A stretch of 64,000 nt of DNA, from NCBI RefSeq assembly GCF_003313335.1, contig NZ_QMHP01000001.1, positions 62,001 through 126,000 of the forward strand, in the 5' to 3' direction. Positions 53,290 to 62,272 of this stretch are shown here, piece by piece; position 1 is the first letter of the stretch, and every line of letters begins with the position of its first letter. The translations under genes and the position numbers were made by a program. The notes beneath the pieces were generated by a model. The model worked only from the letters and a program-made list of their open reading frames with translations, was not told where the DNA came from and searched no databases. The DNA is from Pedobacter zeaxanthinifaciens (GTDB taxonomy: Bacteria > Bacteroidota > Bacteroidia > Sphingobacteriales > Sphingobacteriaceae).

Positions 53290-56200
53290 ATGAAATTATC
53301 AAAATCAAAATATATAGTTTGCCTTCTGTTTTTATGGATGGCGGTGCTTCAGGCTTATGGGCAAAACCCAGATGAGCAAATAGCTGTAAAAGCAAAAGTT
53401 TTGGATCAGGACAATAAGCCGCTTGCCGGAGTGGTAGTAAGTATCCAAGAAGATAAAAAAAATAGAACGGTAAATACCGATGCTAACGGTGATTTTAGTT
53501 TAGATGCATCTACTAGTGATGTACTGGTGTTTAAAATGGTAGGTTATGGCACTTTAACAAAGCCAGCTGCCGAAATTAACAATAAGACATTGATGCTTAA
53601 AAAGACATTAGTTGACGCAGGTGATGACGACCTAGTTTACATCCCATTCGGTGTACGCAAAAGGAGAGAAGTATCGGCATCAATTAGTACTATCACTGCA
53701 GAGCATCTTCCTCAAATTCCTTCATCATCGTTAACTAACGTTTTTACTGGTCGCCTTGCGGGCTTAAACATCTATCCAAGTGGCTCACAACAGCCAGGTT
53801 ATGATGTTTCCAGCTTTTTAATCAGAGGCCGTTCCTCTTATAATAGCAATCAAGAACCATTAGTTTTAGTTGATGGTATTGAGCGGAGTTTTACTTCGAT
53901 GGACCTAGGCGAAATTGAAAGTATCAGCGTGTTTAAAGATGCGGCTACCCTTGCTTGGTATGGCATGTACGCTGCAAATGGAGTAATTTATGTAAAAACT
54001 AAAAGGGGAAGCGCAACTGCAACTAAAGTAACATTTGATGCGCAGGCTGGCTTACAAGCTCCAATGCGTATCACAAGTCCGCTGGATTCATACACCTACG
54101 CAACGTTGTACAACGAAGCGTCAATTAATGGTGGTGGTACCGCGTTTTACGATGCTACAGCGCTTCAAGCATATCAAACTGGTTCCGATCCTATCAAATA
54201 TCCAAACAATAATTTTGTGAAGGATTTTACCAAAGCCGTGGCGCCAACACAGCGCTATGTAGCAAGTGTTTCTGGTGGTAACGCCTTTATCAAATACTAC
54301 ACTTTGCTAAGTGCCTATCAACAAGGCGGTTTTTACAAGGGTGGATATAATGAAACCTACGATGCAAATACCAATTTTACAAGATATAATCTTCGTACTA
54401 ATATCGATTTGCATGTCAACAAAAATTTAGATGTTGCTTTAGATATTGGTGGTAGAATCACCAACCTTACTTTCCCTAACCAAGGAACTGCGGCATTCTT
54501 AAATGCAGTTTACAGCACACCTGCAAATGCGTTTCCAGTAATTAATCCTGATGGTTCTTATGGTGGTACATCTATTTTTCAAACAAGTAATCCTAAAGCC
54601 ATGTTAGAGGCTCGTGGAGCAAGTACTGATTTGGTGAGGAATATGATTGCTACTATCAGCGCCCGACAAAAAATGGACGGAATTTTAAAAGGATTATCGG
54701 CAGAAGTATTTTATGCCTATGATATTTCTGGAGCTTATCGTTCGGGTTTTCAGCAAACTTACGCTACCTCTGAGTTATTGCCTACAGGCTTGTACGCCAC
54801 TTACGGCACAGCTAACAAGGTAGATTATTTACCAAATAGCTTTTCAGGAAATGTTCGAAAAAGCGAATTTTGGGCTGGTTTTGATTATGATCGCACTTTT
54901 GGTAACCACGATATTAAATTTAGTGCCCGTACATCCAGACAAATTTACGCCACTTTCGGTAACCTTGATATAAGAAGAGAGGGGCTTTCGGGCAGGTTAA
55001 CTTACGGTTTCAAACAGCGTTACTTTATGGATTTAACTGCAGGCTATTCAGGTTCTGAAAACTTTGCAGTAGGCCGAAGGTTTGGGTTCTTCCCGGCGGT
55101 ATCGGCAGGCTGGATTGTATCAGACGAAGATTTCATGAAAGGTAGCGCATCATTTCTAGATTTATTGAAAATCAGAGGCTCTTACGGTTTGGTAGGAAAT
55201 GATGCTATAGGTAGCGCCAGACGTTTTGCATTCAACGATTTCTTTGCAAGAAGCACTACGGGTTACACTTTTGGTACAGGTTACAACGGCGTTGGCGGTT
55301 CAGGACAGTTGGCCTTGGCTAATCCTTATTTAACTTGGGAGAAAGCTCGTAAATCAAGCATCGGCTTTGATGCCAAAATGTTCAAACAGTCAGTTGCTAT
55401 CAGTGCCGATTATTTCCACGAAAACAGAAAAGATTTGGCAACAAGCTCTTTATTGCCAAATATTTTAGGTCAAACTTTAATTTTCGTGAATGAGGGTGAA
55501 GCATCTTATAAAGGTTTCGAAGCAGATATTCATTACAACAAAAAGCTAGGAGCAATAAACCTTAATGTTTTTGGAAACTATACTTATCAGGTGAGTAAAA
55601 TTTTAGCTATTAATGAGGCAGCTAATTTACCTGAATATCAAAAGTCTTTGGGTCGTCCAATTACAAGTGTAATTTCTCCTGCTGCTACTGCTAACTCTAG
55701 TGCGGGTTACATCAACAGTATGTTAATTTCCAATGGGATTTTTAAAACGCAAGCTGAAATTGATGCTGCACCTGTTCAATTGTTTTCAAGGAGTGTAAAA
55801 CCAGGCGACATCAGGTATGTTGACCAAAATGGTGATGGTATAATTAACGATTTGGATAGGGTTAAAACTGATTTTAACTTCGTTCCTAAATCTGTGTTCG
55901 GTTTTGGAGCCGGCGTTTCTGTTAAAAATTTCGATTTAAACTTTTTGCTACAGGGTACGTTGGGTAGTTCTATCACCATACAGCAATTGGTTAATGCAGG
56001 TAATACTAACAATGGTTTCCTAAATCAATTTAGTGTAGATAGATGGACGCCAGAAAATCCTAATGCGCCTTTCCCTAGGTTATTACTTTCAGATAGGGGT
56101 AACAATACGGTAAATTCTGATTTCTGGATTAGATCAGGCGATTTTTTAAGGCTTAAAAATGTGGAGCTTGGTTATACTTTGCCAAGTGCATTAACCAAGA

Positions 56201-56364
56201 AGTTAAAACTGCAGCAATTGAGATTTTACGTTGGTGGTTTAAACCTACTTACTTGGGATAAGCTAGGCAATTTACCTATTGATCCTGAGTTGCCTGAATC
56301 GGGTTACAACTCATCATACCCATACATGAAGATTTATTCCTTCGGTTTAAACTTGAAATTTTAA
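53290..56364 (+). CDS. SusC/RagA-family TonB-dependent transporter (glycan locus, second)
   Basis: 1024 residues. The signal peptide ends near 25 (LQAYGQ). A CarboxypepD-reg-like domain follows (about 30-100). The plug entry motif is unusual: YIPFGVRKRREVSASIS replaces the common VGYGTQKK form. The barrel ends SFGLNLKF. It is divergent in sequence from the SusC just upstream, so the two pairs look like different specificities rather than a recent duplication. The partner SusD starts 12 bases after. Confidence 0.93.
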   Translation: MKLSKSKYIVCLLFLWMAVLQAYGQNPDEQIAVKAKVLDQDNKPLAGVVVSIQEDKKNRTVNTDANGDFSLDASTSDVLVFKMVGYGTLTKPAAEINNKTLMLKKTLVDAGDDDLVYIPFGVRKRREVSASISTITAEHLPQIPSSSLTNVFTGRLAGLNIYPSGSQQPGYDVSSFLIRGRSSYNSNQEPLVLVDGIERSFTSMDLGEIESISVFKDAATLAWYGMYAANGVIYVKTKRGSATATKVTFDAQAGLQAPMRITSPLDSYTYATLYNEASINGGGTAFYDATALQAYQTGSDPIKYPNNNFVKDFTKAVAPTQRYVASVSGGNAFIKYYTLLSAYQQGGFYKGGYNETYDANTNFTRYNLRTNIDLHVNKNLDVALDIGGRITNLTFPNQGTAAFLNAVYSTPANAFPVINPDGSYGGTSIFQTSNPKAMLEARGASTDLVRNMIATISARQKMDGILKGLSAEVFYAYDISGAYRSGFQQTYATSELLPTGLYATYGTANKVDYLPNSFSGNVRKSEFWAGFDYDRTFGNHDIKFSARTSRQIYATFGNLDIRREGLSGRLTYGFKQRYFMDLTAGYSGSENFAVGRRFGFFPAVSAGWIVSDEDFMKGSASFLDLLKIRGSYGLVGNDAIGSARRFAFNDFFARSTTGYTFGTGYNGVGGSGQLALANPYLTWEKARKSSIGFDAKMFKQSVAISADYFHENRKDLATSSLLPNILGQTLIFVNEGEASYKGFEADIHYNKKLGAINLNVFGNYTYQVSKILAINEAANLPEYQKSLGRPITSVISPAATANSSAGYINSMLISNGIFKTQAEIDAAPVQLFSRSVKPGDIRYVDQNGDGIINDLDRVKTDFNFVPKSVFGFGAGVSVKNFDLNFLLQGTLGSSITIQQLVNAGNTNNGFLNQFSVDRWTPENPNAPFPRLLLSDRGNNTVNSDFWIRSGDFLRLKNVELGYTLPSALTKKLKLQQLRFYVGGLNLLTWDKLGNLPIDPELPESGYNSSYPYMKIYSFGLNLKF

Positions 56365-56376
56365 TTATTGAAGAAC

Positions 56377-58122
56377 ATGAAAAAAAATATATGTTACGCA
56401 TTTTTTGTTGCGATGCTGGTTACAACAGGGTGCGAAAAGGATAAATTCTTAAAAGATGGATCATTCAGCGGTACTAATGATATTACCGAAGCTCAGCTAT
56501 GGGCAAATCCAGACTATGCAAGAAACTTTTTAAACAACGTTTATTCTACACTTTCAGATAGATACGATTTGGGTGATGGTGCTCTGCTGGCTTCGGCTAC
56601 TGACGAGGCGGTAAACTCTAATTTGAACTCAGGGATAAACACGTTTACCAATGGAACTTGGAATGCGGCAAGAACAGTGGACGATGTTTACACGGCCATG
56701 TACACCGGCATAAGAAAAGCAAATATGTTTTTAGAGAAAGCCAATGGCAGTGCAATTATCCCTATTGACGAGGTTTTGCCAGCCAACGTAGCTGCTAATC
56801 AAACCTATGATGCTCAAATTCAACGCTTACTAGGGCAGGCTTATTTTTTAAGAGCATTTTTTGAGTTTGAATTACTTAAACGCTATGGCAGTTTTGTAAT
56901 TGTAACGCGTACTTTAACTGTGAATGATGAGCTGGATTTGCCAAGAAATACTTTTGACGAATGTGTAAAGCAAATTTCCGATGATTGCGAAGCGGCAATT
57001 TCACGACTACCACTTTCGCCAACTGAATGGAGAACGGTAGACCGTGGAAGGGCAACGCAAACCGCCGCAATGGCATTAAAAGCCAGATTGTTGTTGTACG
57101 CAGCAAGTCCGCAATACAACCCATCAAATGATTTAAGCAAATGGCAGGCAGCTGCAGATGCAGCAAAACGCGTAATGGATACCGGAAAGCATGGCATTTA
57201 TTCCTCTTATCCTAATATTTGGCTTTGGAATACTGGAGGGGCATTCAACAATGAAACAATTTTTGCTACGGCTACATTAAACACCACGTCAATTGAGCAA
57301 AACAATGCACCTATAAGTTACGATGGTGCTAATGGACGCACCAATCCAACGCAGGAGATGGTGGACGCTTTTGAAATGAAAACTACCGGCCGTCCAATTG
57401 CAGATGCGGCTTCTGGTTATAGTGCGGCCAATCCGTACACCAATCGTGATCCTAGGTTAGGCTTTTCTATTTTGTTCAACTCTGCTTCAGTTCAACCAGC
57501 TGTTGCTGCAAATAATTTTAAGTCTAAACCAGTGGAAACTTTTGTGGGCGGTAAAGACGGTTTGGGCTTAAATGTTAATGCTACAAAAACTGGCTACTAT
57601 TTAAGAAAATATCTTAGCGAAAGTGCATCTTGGGCGGGTACTACTACCAATATCCGCAGACCATGGATTTTCTTCAGATATGCTGAAGTGCTTCTAAATT
57701 ATGCAGAAGCATTAAATGAGGCGCAAGGTACGGCAGCATTAACTCAAATCTTGTCTAGTATCAATTCAATACGAGCTAGGTCTGGGGTGGCAATGCCAGC
57801 ATTACAAACCACCAACCCAACAGGCAATGGTTATGTTGCGCCTACTCAGGCTGAGTTGCGTAAAAGAATTCGCAATGAACGTAGGGTAGAGCTTTGCTTT
57901 GAAGAACACCGCTTTTACGATGTGCGCAGATGGAAAGAGGGCGAAACTACCTTTAACGGTCCGGTTACAGGTATGAGAATTACAGCAAATAGTCCAACTA
58001 CATTTACCTATACCCGATTTACGGTTGACAATCGAGTGTTCTCAGCTAAAAATTACTTGTACCCAATTTCACAAAATGAATTAAACAGAGCACCTAAGTT
58101 GGGACAAAATCCAGGTTATTAA
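56377..58122 (+). CDS. SusD/RagB-family lipoprotein (glycan locus, second)
   Basis: 581 residues from the ATG at 56377; a TTG three codons upstream is less likely. The lipoprotein Cys is at 19 (LVTTGC). Typical SusD strings are GQAYFLRAFFEFELLKRYG, LPRNTFDECVKQISDDCE, ALKARLLLYAASPQYNP, RNERRVELCFEEHRFYDVRRWK and LYPISQNEL. A terminator-like hairpin follows the stop, so the four SusCD genes could be made in higher amounts than the enzymes downstream. Confidence 0.94.
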   Translation: MKKNICYAFFVAMLVTTGCEKDKFLKDGSFSGTNDITEAQLWANPDYARNFLNNVYSTLSDRYDLGDGALLASATDEAVNSNLNSGINTFTNGTWNAARTVDDVYTAMYTGIRKANMFLEKANGSAIIPIDEVLPANVAANQTYDAQIQRLLGQAYFLRAFFEFELLKRYGSFVIVTRTLTVNDELDLPRNTFDECVKQISDDCEAAISRLPLSPTEWRTVDRGRATQTAAMALKARLLLYAASPQYNPSNDLSKWQAAADAAKRVMDTGKHGIYSSYPNIWLWNTGGAFNNETIFATATLNTTSIEQNNAPISYDGANGRTNPTQEMVDAFEMKTTGRPIADAASGYSAANPYTNRDPRLGFSILFNSASVQPAVAANNFKSKPVETFVGGKDGLGLNVNATKTGYYLRKYLSESASWAGTTTNIRRPWIFFRYAEVLLNYAEALNEAQGTAALTQILSSINSIRARSGVAMPALQTTNPTGNGYVAPTQAELRKRIRNERRVELCFEEHRFYDVRRWKEGETTFNGPVTGMRITANSPTTFTYTRFTVDNRVFSAKNYLYPISQNELNRAPKLGQNPGY

Positions 58123-58227
58123 TGTTAATTTAATTTGTAGATGTTTCATCTAAAAATGATAAAATATAGTCATGTATTTGACAAGCAAAACAGCTAGTCG
58201 ATTTTCATACCTCGGTTAGTTGTTTTT

Positions 58228-58254
58228 GGGGCATCCGCAAGGATGCTCCTTTTT
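58228..58254 (+). terminator. Intrinsic terminator after the second SusCD pair
   Basis: Nine-pair stem GGGGCATCC / GGATGCTCC (one wobble), loop GCAA, then five T residues. It lies 106 bases after the SusD stop and 50 bases before the GH2 start. Confidence 0.85.
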
Positions 58255-58303
58255 AAAACTTATAGCGCCCAAAACCAATTTTTAAAACGATAAAGTAAAA
58301 TTC

Positions 58304-60955
58304 TTGAAAACAAATATTCTCCTTATTCTTTTCGTACTTAGCTTTAAACCCTTATTTTCTCAGCAGAAAGTTCATACGAGTTCTCGTACAATTGTATCGA
58401 TAAATAAAGATTGGCAATTTGCTAAAGATCCAAACGCAAAAGGAAGCACACAGTTGAAATATGCTTCCGTAAATATTCCGCATACTTGGAATGCATTTGA
58501 TGTTTTAGATGATGAACCCGGTTATTATCGTGGAATTGGCTACTATAAGAAAAAATTAATAGTACCGTCTGGTTGGAAAGGCAAACAAATTTATTTGGAT
58601 TTTGGTGCGGCTAATCAAGAAACAACGGTAATATTAAACGGAAAGGTAATAGGGAACCATAAGGGTGGATATACTGCTTTTATGGTGCTGTTAAACAATT
58701 TAAAATTCAATGGGAACGATGAATTGATAGTGGAAGTGGATAACAGCTATAATGAGCATATCCCACCATTAACAGGCGATTTTACTTTTTTCGGAGGCAT
58801 TTATAGAGATGTTAAATTAATTGCGGTAAGCAAAGCTCATTTTGCAGACGAGAAATACGGCAGCACAGGTGTATATGTAGCTACAACTGACGTAAGTGAT
58901 GAAATCGCCACAATAAACATTAAAGGCAAGCTAAATAATTCGGCAGATAAAAAAACACTACTAATCACTTCGCATATTTTAGATGCAAAAGGAAAGACGG
59001 TTGCATATACCAAGCAAACTAGCAACGCAAACGCAGGTCAAAAAATTGATTTCGAACTTCCATCAGTTAGCTTAAAAACACCAAATTTATGGTCGCCCGA
59101 AAATCCTTACCTATATCAGGTAACTACCAAATTAGCCGATGCGCAAACAGGGCGAATTTTGGATGAAGTGAAAACCGAGATTGGTTTGCGTTATTTCAGT
59201 TTTGATGCAGAAAAAGGTTTTTTTCTCAATGGCAAATCGGTAAAGTTAATTGGTGCAAGTAGGCATCAGGATTTTGCAAAAATGGGTAATGCAGTTTCAG
59301 CTGCTTTGCAGGTGAAAGATGTAGAGTTGCTTAAGCAAATGGGAGGTAACTTTCTGCGTGTTGCACACTATCCGCAAGATCAAGCGGTACTAAACGCCTG
59401 CGATAAACTGGGAATACTAACTTCTGTTGAAATTCCAATTGTAAACGAAATTACCGAAAGCCAAGCGTTCTACGACAATTGTAAAAACATGCAGTTGGAA
59501 ATGATCAAACAAAATTTTAACCATCCGAGTGTGATCATTTGGGCATATATGAACGAGGTACTTTTGAAAATGCACTTTGGTAAGGAGCCTGATAAAAAGA
59601 AAATCTACCTTAAAAACATCGAAAACTTAGCGCAACAACTAGAAGATTTAACAAGAAAGGTTGATCCTAGTAGGTTCACCATGATCGCTAACCATGGTGA
59701 TATCAATGGTTACACCAATGCAGGTTTAACAAAAATACCGATGATTGTTGGCTGGAATTTGTATCAAGGTTGGTATGGAGGTAAAATTGAAGATTTTGGT
59801 CCAGGTTTGGATAAAATACATGCAGCAATGTCTGATAAACCGATAATTGTTACCGAATACGGTGCTGATGTTGACCCTCGCATACATGCCGAAAATCCTA
59901 TCCGTTTTGATAAAAGTTTGGCTTACGGCATAAAGTACCATCAAGTATACATCAATGATATTTTAAAACGACCTTTTGTGGCCGGAGCAGCTGCTTGGAA
60001 TTTAGCTGATTTTAGCTCCGAAACTAGGATGGAAACCATGCCATCAATTAACAACAAAGGATTGCTTACACTGGATAGGCAACCAAAAAACACGTATTTC
60101 CTTTATAAAGCTTTTTTTAGCAAAACTCCTTATTTAAAAATTGGAGATGGATCTTGGAAAAACAGAAGCAGCTTAACAAGTAAGCAAACCATCAGTGTAA
60201 TGAGCAATTTAGATAGCGTGACATTAGTGGTAAACGGAAAAAGATGGCCTAAAAAAGCAGTGATAGATCATGTGGCCGCTTGCGAGGTGGAGCTTAGATC
60301 GGGAAAGAATAGTATTGAAGCAATTGCAAATCAAAACGGAAGTGTTTTTCACGATCGTGCTGAAATCAATTTCGTTTTACAACCAAACGATTTTTACAAA
60401 GGCATTAGTTCGCTTAATTTATTAATGGGTTCGCAACGCCAATTTACTGATGATAAAAATCTTGTTTGGTTACCTACCGAAAGCGTTGACCAATTAGGTT
60501 GGGGCAGCATTGGAGGTGAAGCATTTAAAATTAAAAACAGCGGGAGGCAACAGTATGGCTCTGATAAAGACATCAAAGGGACGCAAAATGACCCTGTTTA
60601 TCAAACACAATTAGTCGGCATCAAAGGGTATCAAATCAATGCTCCTAAGGGTAAGTACGAAATTACCTTGCATTTTGCAGAACTGATGGGTAATGGCATC
60701 CAAACCGTGTTGCCCTACAATTTGGATAGTTTAATTGCCGAGGGAAAAGAGGTACCGCCGCAACGCATTTTCGATGTTTATTTGAATGATAAGCCGATTA
60801 TCAAAGGTTTGAACTTAGCTGCAAAATATGGTGTAGCTCGCAGTGTACAAATGAAATTTGAGTGTATTGTTAGTGATGATAAAGGTTTACGGTTAACTTT
60901 TAAAGGAATTGCTGGTCAACCTGTGCTGAACGCATTGCAAGTTAGGAAACTATGA
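58304..60955 (+). CDS. GH2-family glycoside hydrolase with malectin-like C-terminus
   Basis: 883 residues from a TTG; a stop at 58283 excludes upstream starts and the signal peptide (1-20, KTNILLILFVLSFKPLFSQ) begins right after it. The sugar-binding jelly roll (about 30-175), immunoglobulin-like part and TIM barrel (from about 300) are as in GH2. The acid/base is Glu418 in IIWAYMNEV and the nucleophile Glu518 in IIVTEYGAD. A malectin-like domain at about 720-880 (APKGKYEITLHFAEL) ends the protein. Beta-galactosidase, beta-mannosidase or beta-glucosaminidase action is possible. Its stop overlaps an upstream start candidate of the GH18 gene. Confidence 0.9.
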   Translation: MKTNILLILFVLSFKPLFSQQKVHTSSRTIVSINKDWQFAKDPNAKGSTQLKYASVNIPHTWNAFDVLDDEPGYYRGIGYYKKKLIVPSGWKGKQIYLDFGAANQETTVILNGKVIGNHKGGYTAFMVLLNNLKFNGNDELIVEVDNSYNEHIPPLTGDFTFFGGIYRDVKLIAVSKAHFADEKYGSTGVYVATTDVSDEIATINIKGKLNNSADKKTLLITSHILDAKGKTVAYTKQTSNANAGQKIDFELPSVSLKTPNLWSPENPYLYQVTTKLADAQTGRILDEVKTEIGLRYFSFDAEKGFFLNGKSVKLIGASRHQDFAKMGNAVSAALQVKDVELLKQMGGNFLRVAHYPQDQAVLNACDKLGILTSVEIPIVNEITESQAFYDNCKNMQLEMIKQNFNHPSVIIWAYMNEVLLKMHFGKEPDKKKIYLKNIENLAQQLEDLTRKVDPSRFTMIANHGDINGYTNAGLTKIPMIVGWNLYQGWYGGKIEDFGPGLDKIHAAMSDKPIIVTEYGADVDPRIHAENPIRFDKSLAYGIKYHQVYINDILKRPFVAGAAAWNLADFSSETRMETMPSINNKGLLTLDRQPKNTYFLYKAFFSKTPYLKIGDGSWKNRSSLTSKQTISVMSNLDSVTLVVNGKRWPKKAVIDHVAACEVELRSGKNSIEAIANQNGSVFHDRAEINFVLQPNDFYKGISSLNLLMGSQRQFTDDKNLVWLPTESVDQLGWGSIGGEAFKIKNSGRQQYGSDKDIKGTQNDPVYQTQLVGIKGYQINAPKGKYEITLHFAELMGNGIQTVLPYNLDSLIAEGKEVPPQRIFDVYLNDKPIIKGLNLAAKYGVARSVQMKFECIVSDDKGLRLTFKGIAGQPVLNALQVRKL

Positions 60956-60987
60956 TAACATGCTTTAAACTACAACGATTAAAGGTA

Positions 60988-62115
60988 ATGAAGCTTGTGA
61001 AAATTTTAACGGCATGCTTGGTTATAGCAATAGCTATTGCAGCTAAATTTCCAGAAAAGCGGAAATTTAATCCTGTTGTAATTGGTTATGTGACAGGTTA
61101 TAACGGTTTGGTCGATCCCAATAAAATAAGTGCTGAAAAGTTAACGCACATTAACTATGCGTTTGTAAACATAAAAAATAATCAAGCTTTTTTGGATAAC
61201 GCAAAACGAGATTCTATCAACTTTGTGCGTTTGAATTCACTAAGAGAAAAAAATCCTTCACTTCAGCTGCTAATTTCTATCGGTGGTTGGTCATGGAGCG
61301 AAAACTTTTCTAATGCAGTATTAACGGATTCGTTGCGCAAGGTTTTTGCAAAAAGCGCAGTAGCGATTATTCGTAAACATCAGTTAGATGGTGTTGATAT
61401 CGATTGGGAATACCCAGGTATGCCAGGTGAACAGGGAAATGTGTACAGGCCGCAGGATAAAGAAAACTACACCCTAATGTTTGCAGAGTTACGTAAGGAA
61501 CTTGATCAGTTGGAAAAAGAAACAGGGCATAAAAAGCTGCTTACAACAGCAACGGGAGGCTTCCCTTATTTCTTGCAAAACACTAACATGGCTGAGGCTG
61601 CCAAGTTTTTGGATTACATTAATTTGATGACCTACGATTATTATTCCGATAAAAAAGCAAAGCACCATACCAATCTCTACCATTCTAATGCATATAGTCC
61701 TGATAACTCTGCCGACAATGCCGTTAAAGCGTACCTGAATGCTGGTGTTCCTGCTGCTAAACTTGTAGTTGGAATTGCATTTTACGGTCGTAACTTCAAA
61801 TTAAAAGCTAATTCATTGAAAGGCCTGGGCGATACCATTGCGTCTAGCGCAAATAGCTACGGGAAAGGCTATACTTTTTTAAAAGATAGTTTAGTGAATA
61901 AAAATGGGTTTGCAGCTTACCGCGATGAAGAGGCTAAAGCACCATTCCTATTTAATATAACTTCAAAGGAATTTATTTCCTATGACGATGAGTGGTCTGT
62001 AGCGCATAAATGTCAGTATGTACTTCAAAACCAGCTGGCGGGGGTGATGTTTTGGGAATATGGTGCGGATGAAAAGGAATATCTTTTAAATCAAATTGTT
62101 AAAAGTTTTAAATGA
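60988..62115 (+). CDS. GH18-family glycosidase, chitinase-like
   Basis: 375 residues from the ATG at 60988. An ATG at 60952, overlapping the GH2 stop as ATGA, would add 12 residues and is also possible. A hydrophobic N-terminal segment (about 5-19) directs export. The GH18 barrel has LLISIGGWSWSENF (about 94-107), the catalytic DGVDIDWEYPG with Glu141, LMTYDYYSD and a final VMFWEYGADE. RPQDKENYTLMFAELRKEL is more like chitinases than ENGase-type GH18 enzymes. It would cut beta-1,4-linked GlcNAc chains, but N-glycan chitobiose cores cannot be excluded. Confidence 0.9.
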   Translation: MKLVKILTACLVIAIAIAAKFPEKRKFNPVVIGYVTGYNGLVDPNKISAEKLTHINYAFVNIKNNQAFLDNAKRDSINFVRLNSLREKNPSLQLLISIGGWSWSENFSNAVLTDSLRKVFAKSAVAIIRKHQLDGVDIDWEYPGMPGEQGNVYRPQDKENYTLMFAELRKELDQLEKETGHKKLLTTATGGFPYFLQNTNMAEAAKFLDYINLMTYDYYSDKKAKHHTNLYHSNAYSPDNSADNAVKAYLNAGVPAAKLVVGIAFYGRNFKLKANSLKGLGDTIASSANSYGKGYTFLKDSLVNKNGFAAYRDEEAKAPFLFNITSKEFISYDDEWSVAHKCQYVLQNQLAGVMFWEYGADEKEYLLNQIVKSFK

Positions 62116-62173
62116 ATTTAATCACTTATTTAGTAGGGAGTTGGAAAAAAGAAAATCAGTTTTAATAAGGCTT

Positions 62174-62189
62174 TCGCAAACGTTTCCGT
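62174..62189. promoter_or_regulatory. LacI/PurR-like operator, copy 2
   Basis: TCGCAAACGTTTCCGT, one base different from the copy at 48076-48091. It lies 20 bases upstream of the -33 element of the last GH2 gene, so an activator-like or roadblock role is possible. Confidence 0.6.
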
Positions 62190-62209
62190 GATTTTTTAAA
62201 ATGCAACTG

Positions 62210-62240
62210 TTTGCTAAGCCAACTGAGTTTCGTAGCTTCA
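62210..62240 (+). promoter_or_regulatory. Promoter of the last GH2 gene
   Basis: An exact TTTG -33 (62210-62213), a 19-base spacer and TAGCTTCA (62233-62240, two mismatches to TAnnTTTG). The leader would be about 27 bases. Confidence 0.5.
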
Positions 62241-62272
62241 TAGCTTGTAATTGGTTAACCAAATATATTTTT

